From Acestrorhynchus altus (lineage: Eukaryota; Chordata; Actinopteri; Characiformes; Acestrorhynchidae), in the NCBI GenBank assembly GCA_034509495.1, contig CM067509.1, forward strand, positions 10,664,635 through 10,728,634: a DNA stretch of 64,000 bases, read 5' to 3'. The notes beneath the pieces were generated by a model that saw only the letters and a program-made list of their open reading frames with translations, did no database searches and was not told the DNA's origin. This document shows, piece by piece, positions 38,686 to 50,764 of this stretch. The translations under genes were made by a program, and so were the position numbers. The stretch's first letter is position 1, and each line of letters opens with the position of its first letter.

Positions 38686-39139
38686 TGAGAGAGATTATTT
38701 CTTTTTTATAATTCAGAGAGGATAGAGCTCTATTGCACCCCTGGAGGGCAGCCAGGGTGGGCTACGAAGGGGAGTTGATTATGTTTTTCCTGTCACCTTT
38801 CATCACTCAGATTCTGAACACAAGCGCACACACACACACACACACAGAAAGATAGAAAATTACAAAATCCAGTCTCTTTTAGTCTTTCTCTCTCTCTCTC
38901 TCTCATCTGTTTTGTTTTTCTCCAGGGTAAAATATTCACTTTGAGCTAGAATTTCAGGATTTCTTCAGTTTTCTGGTGAAGCAGTTTGATTTTCCATACC
39001 TGCCCATACCTACTTAGTGAACATCTGTCTCTGCTGTGGATCTGATGACGCAGAGACATTCTGCTTATACATATTCTTGGTTAGGTGCCTGGTAGCTCTG
39101 TAGTTTAGACTGGGTTCTTGTGTCATCCCAGTTAAGTTT

Positions 39140-39700
39140 TTCTGTCAAGTTCGGACGGGCATAAGAGATGACGAAGGGTGCGGAGGCAAACGCAGGGTTT
39201 GGGAATTTAATGAAAAAAGGAAAAAACAAACCTGGGATACTAAAGCAAAACTGGGGAACTTCAAACTCACACTAAATACAGAAGAACGAAACCAAGACAA
39301 AGGAACCAGATTTACTAATAAACAAAATCTACAGAAACAAAGACTACAAACAAAACAAAACAAGCTACACTTACTAAGAGTGGGGGAACAAGGGACAAAC
39401 AAAACAAGAGTTACCATCCAAGGCCGGTAACAAAGTAAACCAACAAACAGCAACAGTAATAAAAAGACTGACCAAGACAGACTGAGACAAAGGGTCTTAA
39501 ATACAACAGGGCATTGAGCACACCTGGGAATTGATAATGAGGGGCAGGGTCACAAATCAGACACAGGTGAGAATGGGCGGAGCAAGGGAGGAGAGAGAAC
39601 CAAAACAAACACAAACCATGTGCTAAGGAGGGAAACTGACAGGGAAGACAGGGCTGGCAAGAGACAGACATGGCAGTACCAAATTTCAATCTCTGTCATG
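39140..39700 (-). repeat. Dispersed repeat with GGGCGGAGCAAGG motif, copy 2
   Basis: cagacacaggtgagaatggg then cggagcaagggaggagagag; A/C-rich body. Same family as 6300-6715 and 48950-49650. Confidence 0.7.
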
Positions 39701-39894
39701 TTCTATTTGGAAAAGGCAACAGAACCTATAGTGGTAACCCATATAGCATGCAGATGTGGACAACTGTTGGCACTGGAAACCTGCATGTGAATCAATAATG
39801 GCCACACACAAATAACACTGGTCCACATCTGCATACAAAAAATTAGATGTCCCACACACGGACCTGGTGTGTATATGGCTCACATCTCACAACT

Positions 39895-40160
39895 GGGTGC
39901 GATTTGCCCAAGTGCAAATGCACGTCAATGCATTTATTAGAAAGGGTGTCCACAAACATTTGGACATAAAGGCCTCTTTCCCAGATATCAAATTATTATT
40001 CATCATCCACATTCTCCAATTTATCTCATACTTCTGGGATGATCTCAGGAGTTGGGAATGGGATGTGGTGATGATCATTGAATGTCATGCTATCAATTTA
40101 TCACAGCAAAGAGACAGTTACTCCTACAAAACCAGGATAAACTCTTTTTTAATATCATTG
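39895..40160. mobile_element. Two abutting MITE fragments in opposite orientation
   Basis: 39895-39970 ends gtccacaaacatttggaca (+ orientation). 40030-40160 carries ggatgatctcaggagttggg and acagttactcctacaaaacc (- orientation). Confidence 0.65.
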
Positions 40161-40575
40161 ACTTCTGGAGAAACAGTGGAGGAGCAGGCATCTGAGTACT
40201 TTTCTCCATGTAGTGCATGTAAGACCCAGTCAACCATGGTCCTGAAGTGTCACACTTCCACACTTCCACTCCTACTGCTCAAGCACACCTGATTTAACTC
40301 CTCTGTTAATTGCCAGGTTTAGTAGGTCTGTTAGAGCAGGGAAATCTGCATGAAGCTGGCACTCCAAGACCAAGGTTGCCTGACGCTCTTATAGTGCACA
40401 TTGATCATACATTGGTTGGTGTCCTTTTTTGAAATCAGAAATCAGCATGCAGAGAGACTGTTGCTCGGCCCACCTGGTTTAGTTGTGTTTATTGATTGGA
40501 CCCTATACCTCACCTTCATCCGGCACAAGATTTGCATTAACAGAATCAAACATTTTACACCAGATTTAACCTGGG

Positions 40576-40596
40576 GCGTCTCTCTCTGTCTCTCTC

Positions 40597-40628
<32 letters not shown>

Positions 40629-40629
40629 C
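40576..40629 (+). repeat. (CT)n microsatellite
   Basis: CT units with two TGTC interruptions. Confidence 0.95.
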
Positions 40630-41098
40630 TTTCTTTTCTCACATATAGACATACACACAGGTTGGCTCTTGCCAGCTACTTTAGTAGTCCAGAGATGATA
40701 ATGCAGACAAAATGCAGACTGATGGCCTTAACCCACCTGTGCTGACCCACAGTCAGAGGGCACACAGCCGAGAGACAGGGGGTACACTGGCCAGTACAGA
40801 ATGCAGAAGCGCAGAACGCTGCTGCCGTGTGACACACCTGAACCTCACTGCTTATGTGTATTCAGGACAGTGGTGGTTCCAGTACTGGAGTGTAAGCGAG
40901 GTATTTGTAGATGCTGGCTTATCCGCTGCTACTGTATTAGCATGCTGAACATCCAGCAGCTCCAATGATACTCTGCTGTCTGTACTGACAGACTGATGAT
41001 CTAGCCTGATGTCTCCACACTCTCACACATCAAGGGACTTTTCAGTCATGTTGTGTGTGTGTGTCTGTGTGTGTGTTTGTGTGTGTATGTGTGGGGAC

Positions 41099-41460
41099 TA
41101 AGACTAAGAGATGAAAAACACACATGAATAAGTGTGAGTGAATGAGTGAGTGTGTATGTGGATGTGTGTCAGTATATTAGTGAATGACTGAGAGTGAATG
41201 TGACAGTGAGTGATTGAGTGAGTAAGTGATTGGTGAGTGAGTGAGTGAATGAAGGAGTGTGTAACTGTGAGTGTGTATGAAAGTATGAGTGTGTAACTGA
41301 GTGTGTATGTTACTGTGTTAGTGAGTCAGTGAATGATGGAGTGTGAATGTGACTCAGTGACTGAGTGAATGAGTGAGTGTGTGTCACTGAGTGATTGCAT
41401 AAGTCAATGAGTCAATGAGTGTGAAAGTGACTGTAGGAGTGAGTGAATGAGTGAGTGAGC
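41099..41460 (+). repeat. Degenerate GTGA/GAGT tract
   Basis: About 360 bp dominated by gtgagtgag, gtgaatgag and gtgtgtatg words, a decayed simple-repeat field. Confidence 0.85.
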
Positions 41461-41576
41461 TGTGGTAGATTGGGTTCATAGAGAGAGCTGTGAGCTGTGT
41501 GTGGGATGCTGTATGATGTGACCTACATCGTGAGTGCCTTTCAGTATTCCCTCTGAGTTTTCGTCCAGTGATCAAA

Positions 41577-41852
<276 letters not shown>

Positions 41853-41853
41853 G

Positions 41854-41930
41854 ACCCAGATAGTGAATCAGCTGTTGAAGCATAAAGCTGATCCCATACT
41901 CCTCAACTGCAATCAGACAAGCCCTCCAGA
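41854..41930 (+). CDS. MYO16: MYO16 exon, last ankyrin repeat; frame conflict at donor
   Basis: 77 nt if the GT donor at 41931 (gtaaga) is used: TQIVNQLLKHKADPILLN then CNQTSPP then GA. LLKHKADPILLNCN matches the human LLLMHQANPHLVNCN that I recall, so the exon is real. The next exon needs phase 1 (G|AC for DIAAS), which would be 76 nt; the GT donor leaves phase 2. So plain splicing shifts the frame by +1. The bases gacaagccctcc (41915-41926) read DKPS in another frame, resembling the EKAS that I recall before DIAAS in human, so a local indel in this allele or assembly is possible. Upstream junction phase 0 is fine. Confidence 0.85.
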
Positions 41931-42361
41931 GTAAGACTGCACAAATGTCTCCCACTCTCCCCTCACAGCAGAGTTCTTGGCTGTGGTTTAACATGAGATG
42001 TACATAATTCCAGTCCACTCATTACCTTTACCATCATTCTGATTATAGTTGTTTCACATAGGAGGTGAGCATGCATGTACATTCAACCAAACTTCTAAAT
42101 GAACATTTAAATAAAACCAGAACCATGGAGAAATGCTTCTGAATACAGTATAAATATGCTATATGATTGCTTATTTATACTAACACATCACACTGATGAG
42201 TATACATTCAAACAGTCATTTGTACATTTGCTTTCTTCATTGTTGGTAATTTACCAGAGTGTGAGAGGTCATTAATACATGGCCCAGCCTTGACCTGACT
42301 GCATTTTAATTAAGGAGAGTATTTTCTGGTTGCTGTGAAACAAAAAAACAACATATATCTA

Positions 42362-42860
42362 ATAGGCCTGTCACGATAATTATATTATCGACTTACTCTG
42401 CAATATATGAACATGACCTTAAAGATTTTTGCTGACTTTCATATTGCTCATTATGTTGAAGGGCTCAGTAGCTCATTATTATGAGTGAGCCCCTGTGTGG
42501 ACTTTGTTTAAAAAACAGTTTGATTTTTTTCACACATGGCATTGTATGTTTTTCACATTTTCTTCTTTTATATTTTTACATTTTCTTCAAACAAATGTTT
42601 GCTTCATTGTGGAAAACACAGGACCCTTTGCTTTTATTTTATTTATGTTTTATTTATTAAGGGTATTTAAAATGTTATATTCTAATTTTAAATCTGTAAA
42701 GTGAAGTTCATTCTTATCAAATTTTTAATTTGTGAAAATCTTAACTTTCAGTGTTGTTTCCGAAAAGTTCTATTGGTTTTTATTTCATTTCAATTTTTTT
42801 GTGTGTATGTATGTGTTCTTTACAAGATCCAAAGACATTAGTATTACAGTAAATTAAAGG
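42362..42860 (+). mobile_element. Possible non-autonomous DNA element
   Basis: Begins aggcctgtcacgataattat, a terminus I associate with common fish hAT-like MITEs; the other end is not located. Weak. Confidence 0.35.
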
Positions 42861-43410
42861 CTGAACCCATTGTTCCATAAGTTTATTATTCAGCTGTTGA
42901 TGCAGAAACCTGTGTGACTTATTTGGTAACTGTTAGGTTTCACATGTGAATAACATATGTCAGTAATGTCATTATGAGAATGAAAAGGTCTGGTCTTACA
43001 TAGAGAATCTTAGGGCTAAAACAAGTGCATGACCAATGAGTAAATGGAAAGTGCACTGAGTGGAGACACTGCACACTAAATGCTGCAGTTTCTGCAGGAG
43101 CCCAGTGATTCGTGTTCTCCATACTAACTCTCCTCACTCCCCCGACACTGCTCGTTCCCTTCCATCTAACCACCCTTCACTTCTCCCCCTCTGTTCCCAT
43201 CAGCTCCCTGCTCCACTCCTCACCTCTCCTGCTAATCAATAGTTCATTCTAACACAAGAGCATAGCTCAAGGATGTCGGGGGCATGGTGCTCATAGGCCA
43301 AATGGTACCTTTATTCTTCACGTAATGGCTCTTTAGAGCTTTAGGCAGACTTAAGCATGTATGTGGTGATGTGTTTAACTTTGGAAGAAGTTTCGGTTTG
43401 TGTGTCTGTG

Positions 43411-43437
43411 CCGTGTGTGTGTGTGTGTGTGTGTGTG
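43411..43437 (+). repeat. (TG)n microsatellite
   Basis: About 13 units. Confidence 0.95.
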
Positions 43438-43459
43438 GGGAAAAATATATTCGTCTTCA

Positions 43460-43990
43460 AAAAATTGCAATGCAGTGGTGTCATGCCAGACTCATTAATT
43501 CTTTCAGAATGGTAGCAGCTCAGCTTCAGTGAAGAGTCCAACATCTGTCTTGGTGGAGACGACAGTTTGACAGTTTGTTGTCATGCATCACATGCCCAGA
43601 AGGACTGATGTCTTGGTGTGGGGGGCCATTCTGTATGATGCCAGATCACCTTTGGTCTTCATTAAAGGCACTTTGACAACTCAGTGTTATGTTCAGCAAC
43701 CAGTGTCTCTGATCACACACGTTTTTGTATACAGTTGCCATCTCACAAGCTTGCCTTGAAGACACAGATACTATGCCATGTCCAGGTGCATCACCAGGCC
43801 TAACCCTGATAAGAAAATGTGACCCTGAACTATCATCACTGAACCTCTGCTGCAAAATCCACAGGAGAGAGAACATTCAAAGTGCATGGATTATTGCAGG
43901 ACACCATAAGGAATCTCTAAAACTCCACATTGAGACATCTGGCATGTTGCATTATAGCCAACACCATACTACTTCTGTATGTGTAGCTCA
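43460..43990 (+). mobile_element. Decayed Tc1-like transposase remnant
   Basis: 43522-43560 reads FSEESNICLGGDD (transposase FSDESxxxLGxDD), followed out of frame by a VWGG/PLVFIKGTLTT-like segment. Many stops and shifts. Confidence 0.7.
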
Positions 43991-45324
43991 ATGAATATTA
44001 CCCATATCAAACTGCTTTTTTAGTCATTGATTGTTCTTTTTGATTTTTATCTTCCTTCTGAATAGCATTGCAAGATGACAATTTCTTGCAATTATTTTTT
44101 GACAATAAGGGTTTTTCATAAATATTTCTTTCATTATTTATTTTACAGTTAGGTCTAGAATCAAGGTTACACTGTTCTGATGACATATAGGTACTTTAAT
44201 ATAGTACTGTTAGTTGGTATGCTCACAAAAATGTAGGTGCTACATATGGTTCCTTAATCAATGCCATAGAAGAACCCATTTTGGTTACATAAAGAAATAG
44301 CACACATAATGCTTGTAAGAGATGCGTGAGTGTGAAGAACCTTTGAAAGATTCACTTACAGCTAACTCTTCATTGAACCAAAAGTGGGGCTTCTATGGGA
44401 CTGCTCAAAGAACCTTTTGAACATCTTAATTTCAGCGACAGCTGCAGTACCAAATGAAACTAACAGCCTCAGTCAGAGCTCTATCAATGACAATCCTCAA
44501 TCCTTTCCATGGACAGGGTTGGTTTTGACCCTAGCAGTCTGCTTGTTGGATGGCCAGTGCTGCTCCAGAGAGTTCTTTTCCACTGGCAGTGCTTTGTTAA
44601 AGTAATTTGACTTGCTGCTTGTGTGCTTTTGCTGGTGTGTCAGTAATGGGATTAACGAAATATAGCTGAATCCATTCATTAGAAGAGGCATGTATGTATA
44701 GGTACGGCACCCTGTCCTGACAAGTAGATAAACAAATGTGAATGCGTGAGGGCAGAGAGAGAGAAAGAGAGTGAGAGGGAAGGACAGAAAGAGAGTCATC
44801 TGGTGTCACTCTCTTTTATTAGAATAGAAACTGGCCCCTTATCGCCTCTTACAGCTCATTAGAGGGAGGGAACTTTACTGTCTTTCTGTCTCTTAAGCAC
44901 AGATGGATCGATCCACAGTGGCCTTCACTGCCCATCTCAGTATAGGCACACACAAAAGACAGCAGGGGAACGGGTTACTGAGAAAATGGTTTAAAAAAAA
45001 CAGCCCCTCAGACAATAACAAAGAGAGAGACGGTCACAGCTGGCGATTGAACTTTGAGTGTCTTTATCACAGCTGTATCTGCTTTAGATAATATTGATGT
45101 AAAAAGCAGTGATAGGAATGAAAATGAAATGAAGTGTCATTGATTTTGCAGAGCTGCTGAAGTCATTTACAGTGCCTTCTAGCTGAGCTTTCAACCATGA
45201 CTGAAACAGCTCCTGCAGCCTTTCCTTTCAACCCGCTGTTCAAAGCAACCAGTCCGGCTTTTTGTCACAACAAAAGAGTGATTTTATGAGACACCAGCTC
45301 TGATAGGCCTTTTCTCCTTTTCAG

Positions 45325-45475
45325 ACATCGCTGCTTCGGACCTCATAGCCGACATGCTCCTCAAGGCAGAGGGATTCTGGGTCCAGAAACAGAATGACTC
45401 CACAACCCAGCCTCCCCATCTGGATGAACACTGTGAAGAATTTAACCAGGACCTCAGTATACCTGTTAAGAAACT
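45325..45475 (+). CDS. MYO16: MYO16 exon, end of ankyrin domain and linker
   Basis: 151 nt: 2 nt completing D, 49 codons and 2 nt of L. Reads IAASDLIADMLLKAEGFW then VQKQNDSTTQPPHLDEH then CEEFNQDLSIPVKK. The DIAASxxIxxMLLKAE start is the conserved capping helix after the last ankyrin repeat in MYO16; what follows is a low-conservation acidic linker. Acceptor ttttcag at 45318-45324; donor gtacgt at 45476. Its phase demands one nucleotide from the previous exon, which conflicts with the GT donor at 41931. Confidence 0.93.
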
Positions 45476-45942
45476 GTACGTACATTAGAGTACAACCCTG
45501 GCATGGACATTAACAACAGTGTGTATGTATTTGATGAACTCTGTGGATGCTAATGTAAGTCATGAATCAGATATACAATGATCACTCCTAATCCCTTACA
45601 GATGGCTTACTGAGTTTTGCATTTTGCCATATGTCCACCTACTTCTACTTGTGGAGATCCATATGGAACAAGACAGCATGACATAGGGATGAGAGACTTA
45701 TAAATTCCATTTTACTGCATTCTCTTAAAAATAAACATTCTCAAATGGTCTATTGGCTTTAATTTCTACAAGTTTATTAAACTTTGGAAAGTTCCACTTC
45801 TCCACACTTCCATATTTCCATTGGAATGTTATTTAGTGAACCAAATGCAGTTCTTCTGCTGCTGGTACCTTTTTCCTTACTATGCATGGTATAGATACAG
45901 TCAGAAGCTTAATTTGCCAGTTACAAAGTGGTGTGTATATAT

Positions 45943-45976
<34 letters not shown>

Positions 45977-46411
45977 ACTCGAAACCATGCGTTTCTGTGA
46001 TTTTATCACAGGGAAGGGGTGTTCGCAGGAATGCATGGCCTCTCATAGCTTATTTCTTGAGTTTAAAAACATTTTAGTTAGTAATATCAATGACAAGATT
46101 AACACTATCTACATTGAGATTAGATTAATGACAGTATTCAGTTTCTAAAGCTCTTTGTCATTACTAATCATATTTTCAGTGTTTTCACTTTTGCTTTATT
46201 GACAGCACACTCCACATTTGTGTAATAGCCACACATATCCACTTTAATACAAGTGAAAAAAATAATAACAGCTAACCTGTTTATATGTGATCAGTATGAC
46301 AGATTATGCTTACGTTTGGATCAAAGGGAAAACGGGGACAAATCCAAGATTGTTAATGTTGTCTTAGATATCTAGACCTACAGTATATACTTTATCATTC
46401 ATTTCTTGTAG
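45476..46411 (+). other. MYO16 intron, 0.9 kb
   Basis: Unique AT-rich DNA with one (TA)n block at 45937-45976. Acceptor ttcttgtag. Confidence 0.88.
45937..45976 (+). repeat. (TA)n microsatellite
   Basis: TA repeats with two TG interruptions. Confidence 0.95.
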
Positions 46412-46562
46412 GACCCCCATGGCACTGCCTATCTCTAAGAGGGATAGTCTTTTGGAGAAGGACGCCATGTTTCGGGACTCGGGAGGAGCACTAACGCGTC
46501 AGTCATCCCAGGACAATGGGCTAGATGGACCATATCCCAGCACCACAAACAAACTGGAGCAG
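46412..46562 (+). CDS. MYO16: MYO16 exon, ankyrin-motor linker
   Basis: 151 nt: 1 nt completing L, then 50 codons, TPMALPISKRDSLLEKDAMF then RDSGGALTRQSSQDNG then LDGPYPSTTNKLEQ. LPISKRDSLLEKDxMF aligns with LPIAKQDSLLEKDIMF of human MYO16 as I recall it. The rest is a Ser/Gln/Pro-rich, probably disordered linker with possible phosphorylation sites such as KRDS and RQSS. Acceptor cttgtag; donor gtacag at 46563. The phase (2 in, 0 out) agrees with both neighbours. Confidence 0.94.
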
Positions 46563-47714
46563 GTACAGAAGAGTAAGCCCAAGAGAATCTAAAGCTACAT
46601 TACCTTTTGTAGCTCTGGGCTCCAATATATTGCACCTCGATTTGTCTTCTTTACAAAGCATGATAAAGACAGATGCTTTACATCTAGTACACTTGGTCCC
46701 ATGCTTGCTTGGTTGGAATTTAGATTAATGTGAGGGAGCTGGTCCTGCTTTTCTTGTTGGCCTGCAGCCGACGTGGTATCAGTCATAGTTAAGCTGAAGA
46801 GAGGTGAACTAAAGAAACCTTCCTGCAGCTTTAGAGACCTTACTAAGCCTGAGGATGAACTGTAACCTCAAGGGAACAAAGGATGTTAGGGCTATTAGTC
46901 TTACAATGCCTTGTGTGATATATTGAAAGCCAGGTTGTTGCATTTTTAAACAGCCATAAAGGTATAAGGCATAGAATAGCAATTTCCCTTTTTATGAGCA
47001 GTCAAGCAGTCAATTTATAGCTTAAAAATATATTAAGCAGATTAACCAGCCTATATCTGATTTAAAGTCATCCATAATCCACCAAAAATAAAAAAATAAG
47101 CCTAATTTGGAAGGTGTGACACAGTGTGTAACACGTCCCTTGAACTTCTTGAACTTTTCTAGCTCCTGTAGTGCTGTGGAGCAATGGAACTGTGTTCTCA
47201 GGAATGATGGTGCTCCATCCAGTATTTTGGGATGAGCTTGGGAGTTGGGAATGTGGTCCAAAATCCTGACCTGCTTTTTTTGTTGAATGCAATGAAATCT
47301 TCACAGCAGTTCTTCAAAATCTAATAGAAATTCTTCTCTGGGCAGTAGAGACAGTTACTCCAACAAAAGCAGAATAACCTCTTTTAATACCTTTTATTAC
47401 ATAAGAAACTTGAACTGGTGTTCCAATACTCATCAGTCGTGTTTTTCTCAGTTAAGAAAGTTTACTGGCCAAAAACACCAGGAAAATCAGGCATAAAAGG
47501 CAATGAAGGCAAAATAAAATCCAAATTATTTATAAAGCGGAAAATTTGGAGTTAAAAATTTGAGTGACAGTGACAAAGTATTGACCGATACTTACAACCA
47601 CACCAGTATTTCACACCTAATGAAAATATTTGTGCATTTCCTTTCTTGACTTTTGTGTATTATTGACTATTCTTACTATTAACTGTCAGCTGTTTCAATG
47701 TTGTTTTGTTTCAG
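46563..47714 (+). other. MYO16 intron, 1.15 kb
   Basis: Carries a reverse MITE copy (47160-47450); the remainder is unique AT-rich sequence. Acceptor ttgtttcag. Confidence 0.88.
47160..47450 (-). mobile_element. Tc1/mariner-type MITE copy
   Basis: ggagcaatggaactgtgttc, gaatgatggtgctccatcca and acagttactccaacaaaagc; ends ggtgttccaatactcatcag. Confidence 0.8.
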
Positions 47715-47825
47715 GTGAAATTAATGCCGCCTGCGCCTAACGATGACCTAGCATCACTGAGTGAGCTAACAGACAGCAGCCTTCTGTATGAGATGCAGAA
47801 ACGTTTTGGCAATGACCAGATCTAT
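47715..47825 (+). CDS. MYO16: MYO16 exon, start of myosin motor domain
   Basis: 111 nt, 37 codons, phase 0-0: VKLMPPAPNDDLASLSEL then TDSSLLYEMQKRFGNDQIY. This is the conserved entry into a myosin head (consensus DDLxxLSxLNExxLLxxLxxRYxxxxIYTY). KLMPPAPNDDLA is nearly invariant in MYO16 as I recall it. Acceptor tttcag; donor gtacgt at 47826. Confidence 0.97.
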
Positions 47826-48949
47826 GTACGTACATATATATACATATACATGTATACATTCAAATATTAACACCACTTAGACATCTGCAGTTAAAATTAG
47901 CTGTCTATTCTAATGCAGTGAGCATGCTCTCTTATCCCAAATGCAAGCCTGATCTTGAGACAGGAAGGCCTCCCTTTCCCTGTCTCTGGAGCATCCAAGC
48001 AGAGAGGAGGCTCTAGATGCTGGCACTAAGCACACACACATTTTGATCTCTGTCTGAGCCACTGGGCTCAGTGTGCCTCACCCCATAGTTGTATTCGTGC
48101 CAGGAGCTAGAACGGACTCAAACACACTCGCTTAGTGGCTCTCTCCTTTGCGATTTTGGACTCTGGCCGAGCCCCCTTGACTGTAGCTTTGCCAGGCCCT
48201 GGTGTCTGGATGGCAGCTTTTTCGGTCCCAGTGTATTTAGGCCAGAGACAGTGGCCAAATCTGGAAAGAAGCAGAGAGATTCTTACAATGCCCCTTTGTT
48301 TGTTTTACTTCTACTCTACTTTATCTGCTCCATGTTTACAGCACAGCCGACTTTAATGCTTTGAGGTTTCTTTGTCATTTTGCTGCACAGATCTGTGCAG
48401 ATGTCTTGTTTCCAGCCATTTGACTAAGCAAGAAGTGTGTGTCTGCTAATAACACTGTAACACTCTATGTGACATTAGAATAAATGGAAACAAGTGGAAC
48501 ATTTCTGCAATCAAACACCACAATTTTCTTTTCACTTTTCTTTCTAAAAAAATAATTTTAGGTAGTTTTATGTACTTTTTACACCCACATTTTCATCAGA
48601 TCATTATCTTATATCAGTGAGAAATATTAATAATGATATAATTGAGACTTCTTTAGATACTGTATATCCTGTATATACACTTACCAAGCAACACTCTTTT
48701 TTTCTGTCTGTACAGCTTTAATTTTTCATGGAATGAATTTCACATGATGGTGGAAACATTTCTTTGAGATTCTGATCAATATTGACATTATTGCATCATA
48801 AAATTATTGCTGAATCTACCATATCCCAAAGGTGTTCTATCCATTGACTGAGAAGGTCTCTGAAGATCACTTCAGTTTCTTAATTCTTTGATCCTTAGGA
48901 CAATTTTATGGGATGTTTCCATACTTCCATTTGCTCCCCAATATGTAAC

Positions 48950-49650
48950 ACTGGGGTGCATAAGCCAATGCTCCCAAGAGCTGGGTATAGGAGAGGGACT
49001 GGAAAACAAACAGGATAGACACAAACACAAGACAGGAACTGGGGAGAAACAAAAGACGAGACAGGAGACTTGACAGGAGATGAGACCTGGGGAACATGGG
49101 AAACACGAGACAGGACAGAGGACTGGACATGAGTATCACAAGACATGACAGGAGACTGGACTTGGGAAACATGGGACAGGGCTGGAAAAACATCAGACAT
49201 GACAGGGAACTGAAACTGGGGAACAGGGGACTTGACAGAGGACTGGGCTTGGGAAACATGAGACAGGACTGGAGAAACGTGAAATATGACATTGGACTGG
49301 ACAAAGGCACAGATATGGGTATAGACACAGGCACAGATAGGGTCCTAGAAGTCCCTAGAAGTGTTCTTGGAGCCAGAGCACAGGTAGCTGGCACTGCCTT
49401 AGATGCTGGGGCATGGGTGTTTGGCTTGAAAGTTGGGCATGAAGGAACTTAAATACACAAACAGAATGGGACACACCTGGGACCGAATGACGAACGGACA
49501 GGATTTTAAAGGAGACACAGGCAGAACAAGGGCGGAGACAAGACCAAAACAAAAGAAAACAGGTTAAGGAGCACGTGGGGAAACCAAACAAAACTGAACA
49601 GTGACATGAACAGACTGACAGGGGAGCCAAACAGAACAGATACATGACAA
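48950..49650 (-). repeat. Dispersed repeat with GGGCGGAGACAAG motif, copy 3
   Basis: gcagaacaagggcggagaca then agaccaaaacaaaa. The copy has an internal degenerate tandem array (about 49030-49320) of gacaggactggaaacatgg-like units that the other two copies lack. Confidence 0.7.
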
Positions 49651-49789
49651 ATAAAAGGACTAAAAACATATCTGTATATTACAAATCCTGTTGATAGTGT
49701 TATTTTTAATGATTAGATTGACAATGACATATATAAGTTCTTGAAAATAAATAAATAAATAAATAAATAATATGTATGTATCAGAATTA

Positions 49790-50230
49790 TCTCTTCTCAG
49801 GACTTTTATTCTGAAATTTGTAAACTGTGTGAACAAAAAAAGACACCTGTCTCATTTTCCTCTGTACCCCAACCAATATCTGGGTTGGTAATGTTATTAG
49901 CCCCACCCCCTCATGCTGATCAGTCAGAGTCTGCTTGCAGGTTGAGCAAGTCCAAATGGACAGGCCAGTAAACATGCACTGGAAGTTTTTTTGGCATTTA
50001 AATTGGGATTTAATTCAGTTGGAAAAAGGTAGATTTTTAAGTAGTAGACAGTAGACAGTTCGATGTCAGATGTGTGCTAGTGTAAGTGTTGTAGTTTTTT
50101 ATGATATGAATATCATGTTTGTAGGTTACTCTGATCCTGAAATATGAAGCCTAGAAAATGATATAAAGTAACTGCCTCAAAATTGTGGATCTCAGGTTGT
50201 AAGAGTCTTTCTATTTTCTAGATAAAAAGT
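49790..50230 (-). repeat. Dispersed repeat, reverse partial copy
   Basis: attctgaaatttgtaaactg, taggttactctgatcctg and atatgaagcctagaaaat; related to 24510-24880 and to the inverted 9590-10350 and 51880-52520. Confidence 0.6.
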
Positions 50231-50699
50231 CTAAAATGCATAACTCAGTTTTGATAGAAAAATGCTAGATCGCACATAATAGTCGTATCTTTGAACTTTA
50301 TATCCTCTCTCTTTCTACCTTTCTTTCACACTCGCAATATAGATCCTCATACTGCAGCTATTCACAGGCTTTCTAACAGTCCTCCCTTTGTGTGAGTCAA
50401 TAGGAGTGTGATTAACGGAGGAAATCCATTTCTGCATTTGCATGCCGGGGTTTGGATCGTTTGAGTAGGCCTGCCATCATCGGCTGCATGGAGGCAGTAA
50501 TGTCTGACCACTAGCTTGGTCTCAGTGGGAAACTGCAGGCTGGACCGCTTGATGACTGGAGGCAAATCAATGCCTAATAGCTGCAGCTATTTCCACGCTG
50601 TTATATAAAGCCTAATAAAGTCTTGGCCCTGATGCAGTGTGGAATGACCTGAAGGTAGAGTTGGTCAGGATTAAAGGGAGGGAGAGAGGGAGGGAGGAA

Positions 50700-50708
50700 G
50701 GAGAGAGG

Positions 50709-50743
<35 letters not shown>
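50700..50743 (+). repeat. (GA)n microsatellite
   Basis: Follows a GGGAG-rich stretch (50675-50700). Confidence 0.95.
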
Positions 50744-50744
<1 letters not shown>

Positions 50745-50764
50745 AGTTTGAATTGATGATGGCC

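Larger units (their letters stand above)
41931..45324 (+). other. MYO16 intron, 3.4 kb
   Basis: Contains a possible hAT-type non-autonomous element starting near 42362, a Tc1-like remnant (43460-43990) and a (TG)n block (43411-43437). Ends with a good pyrimidine tract, ccttttctccttttcag. Confidence 0.8.

Noticed and set aside
48089..48364. 91-codon frame after a motor exon
   Set aside because: Lies in the intron after the gtacgt donor at 47826; no similarity to the expected TYIG continuation, which is at 53111.
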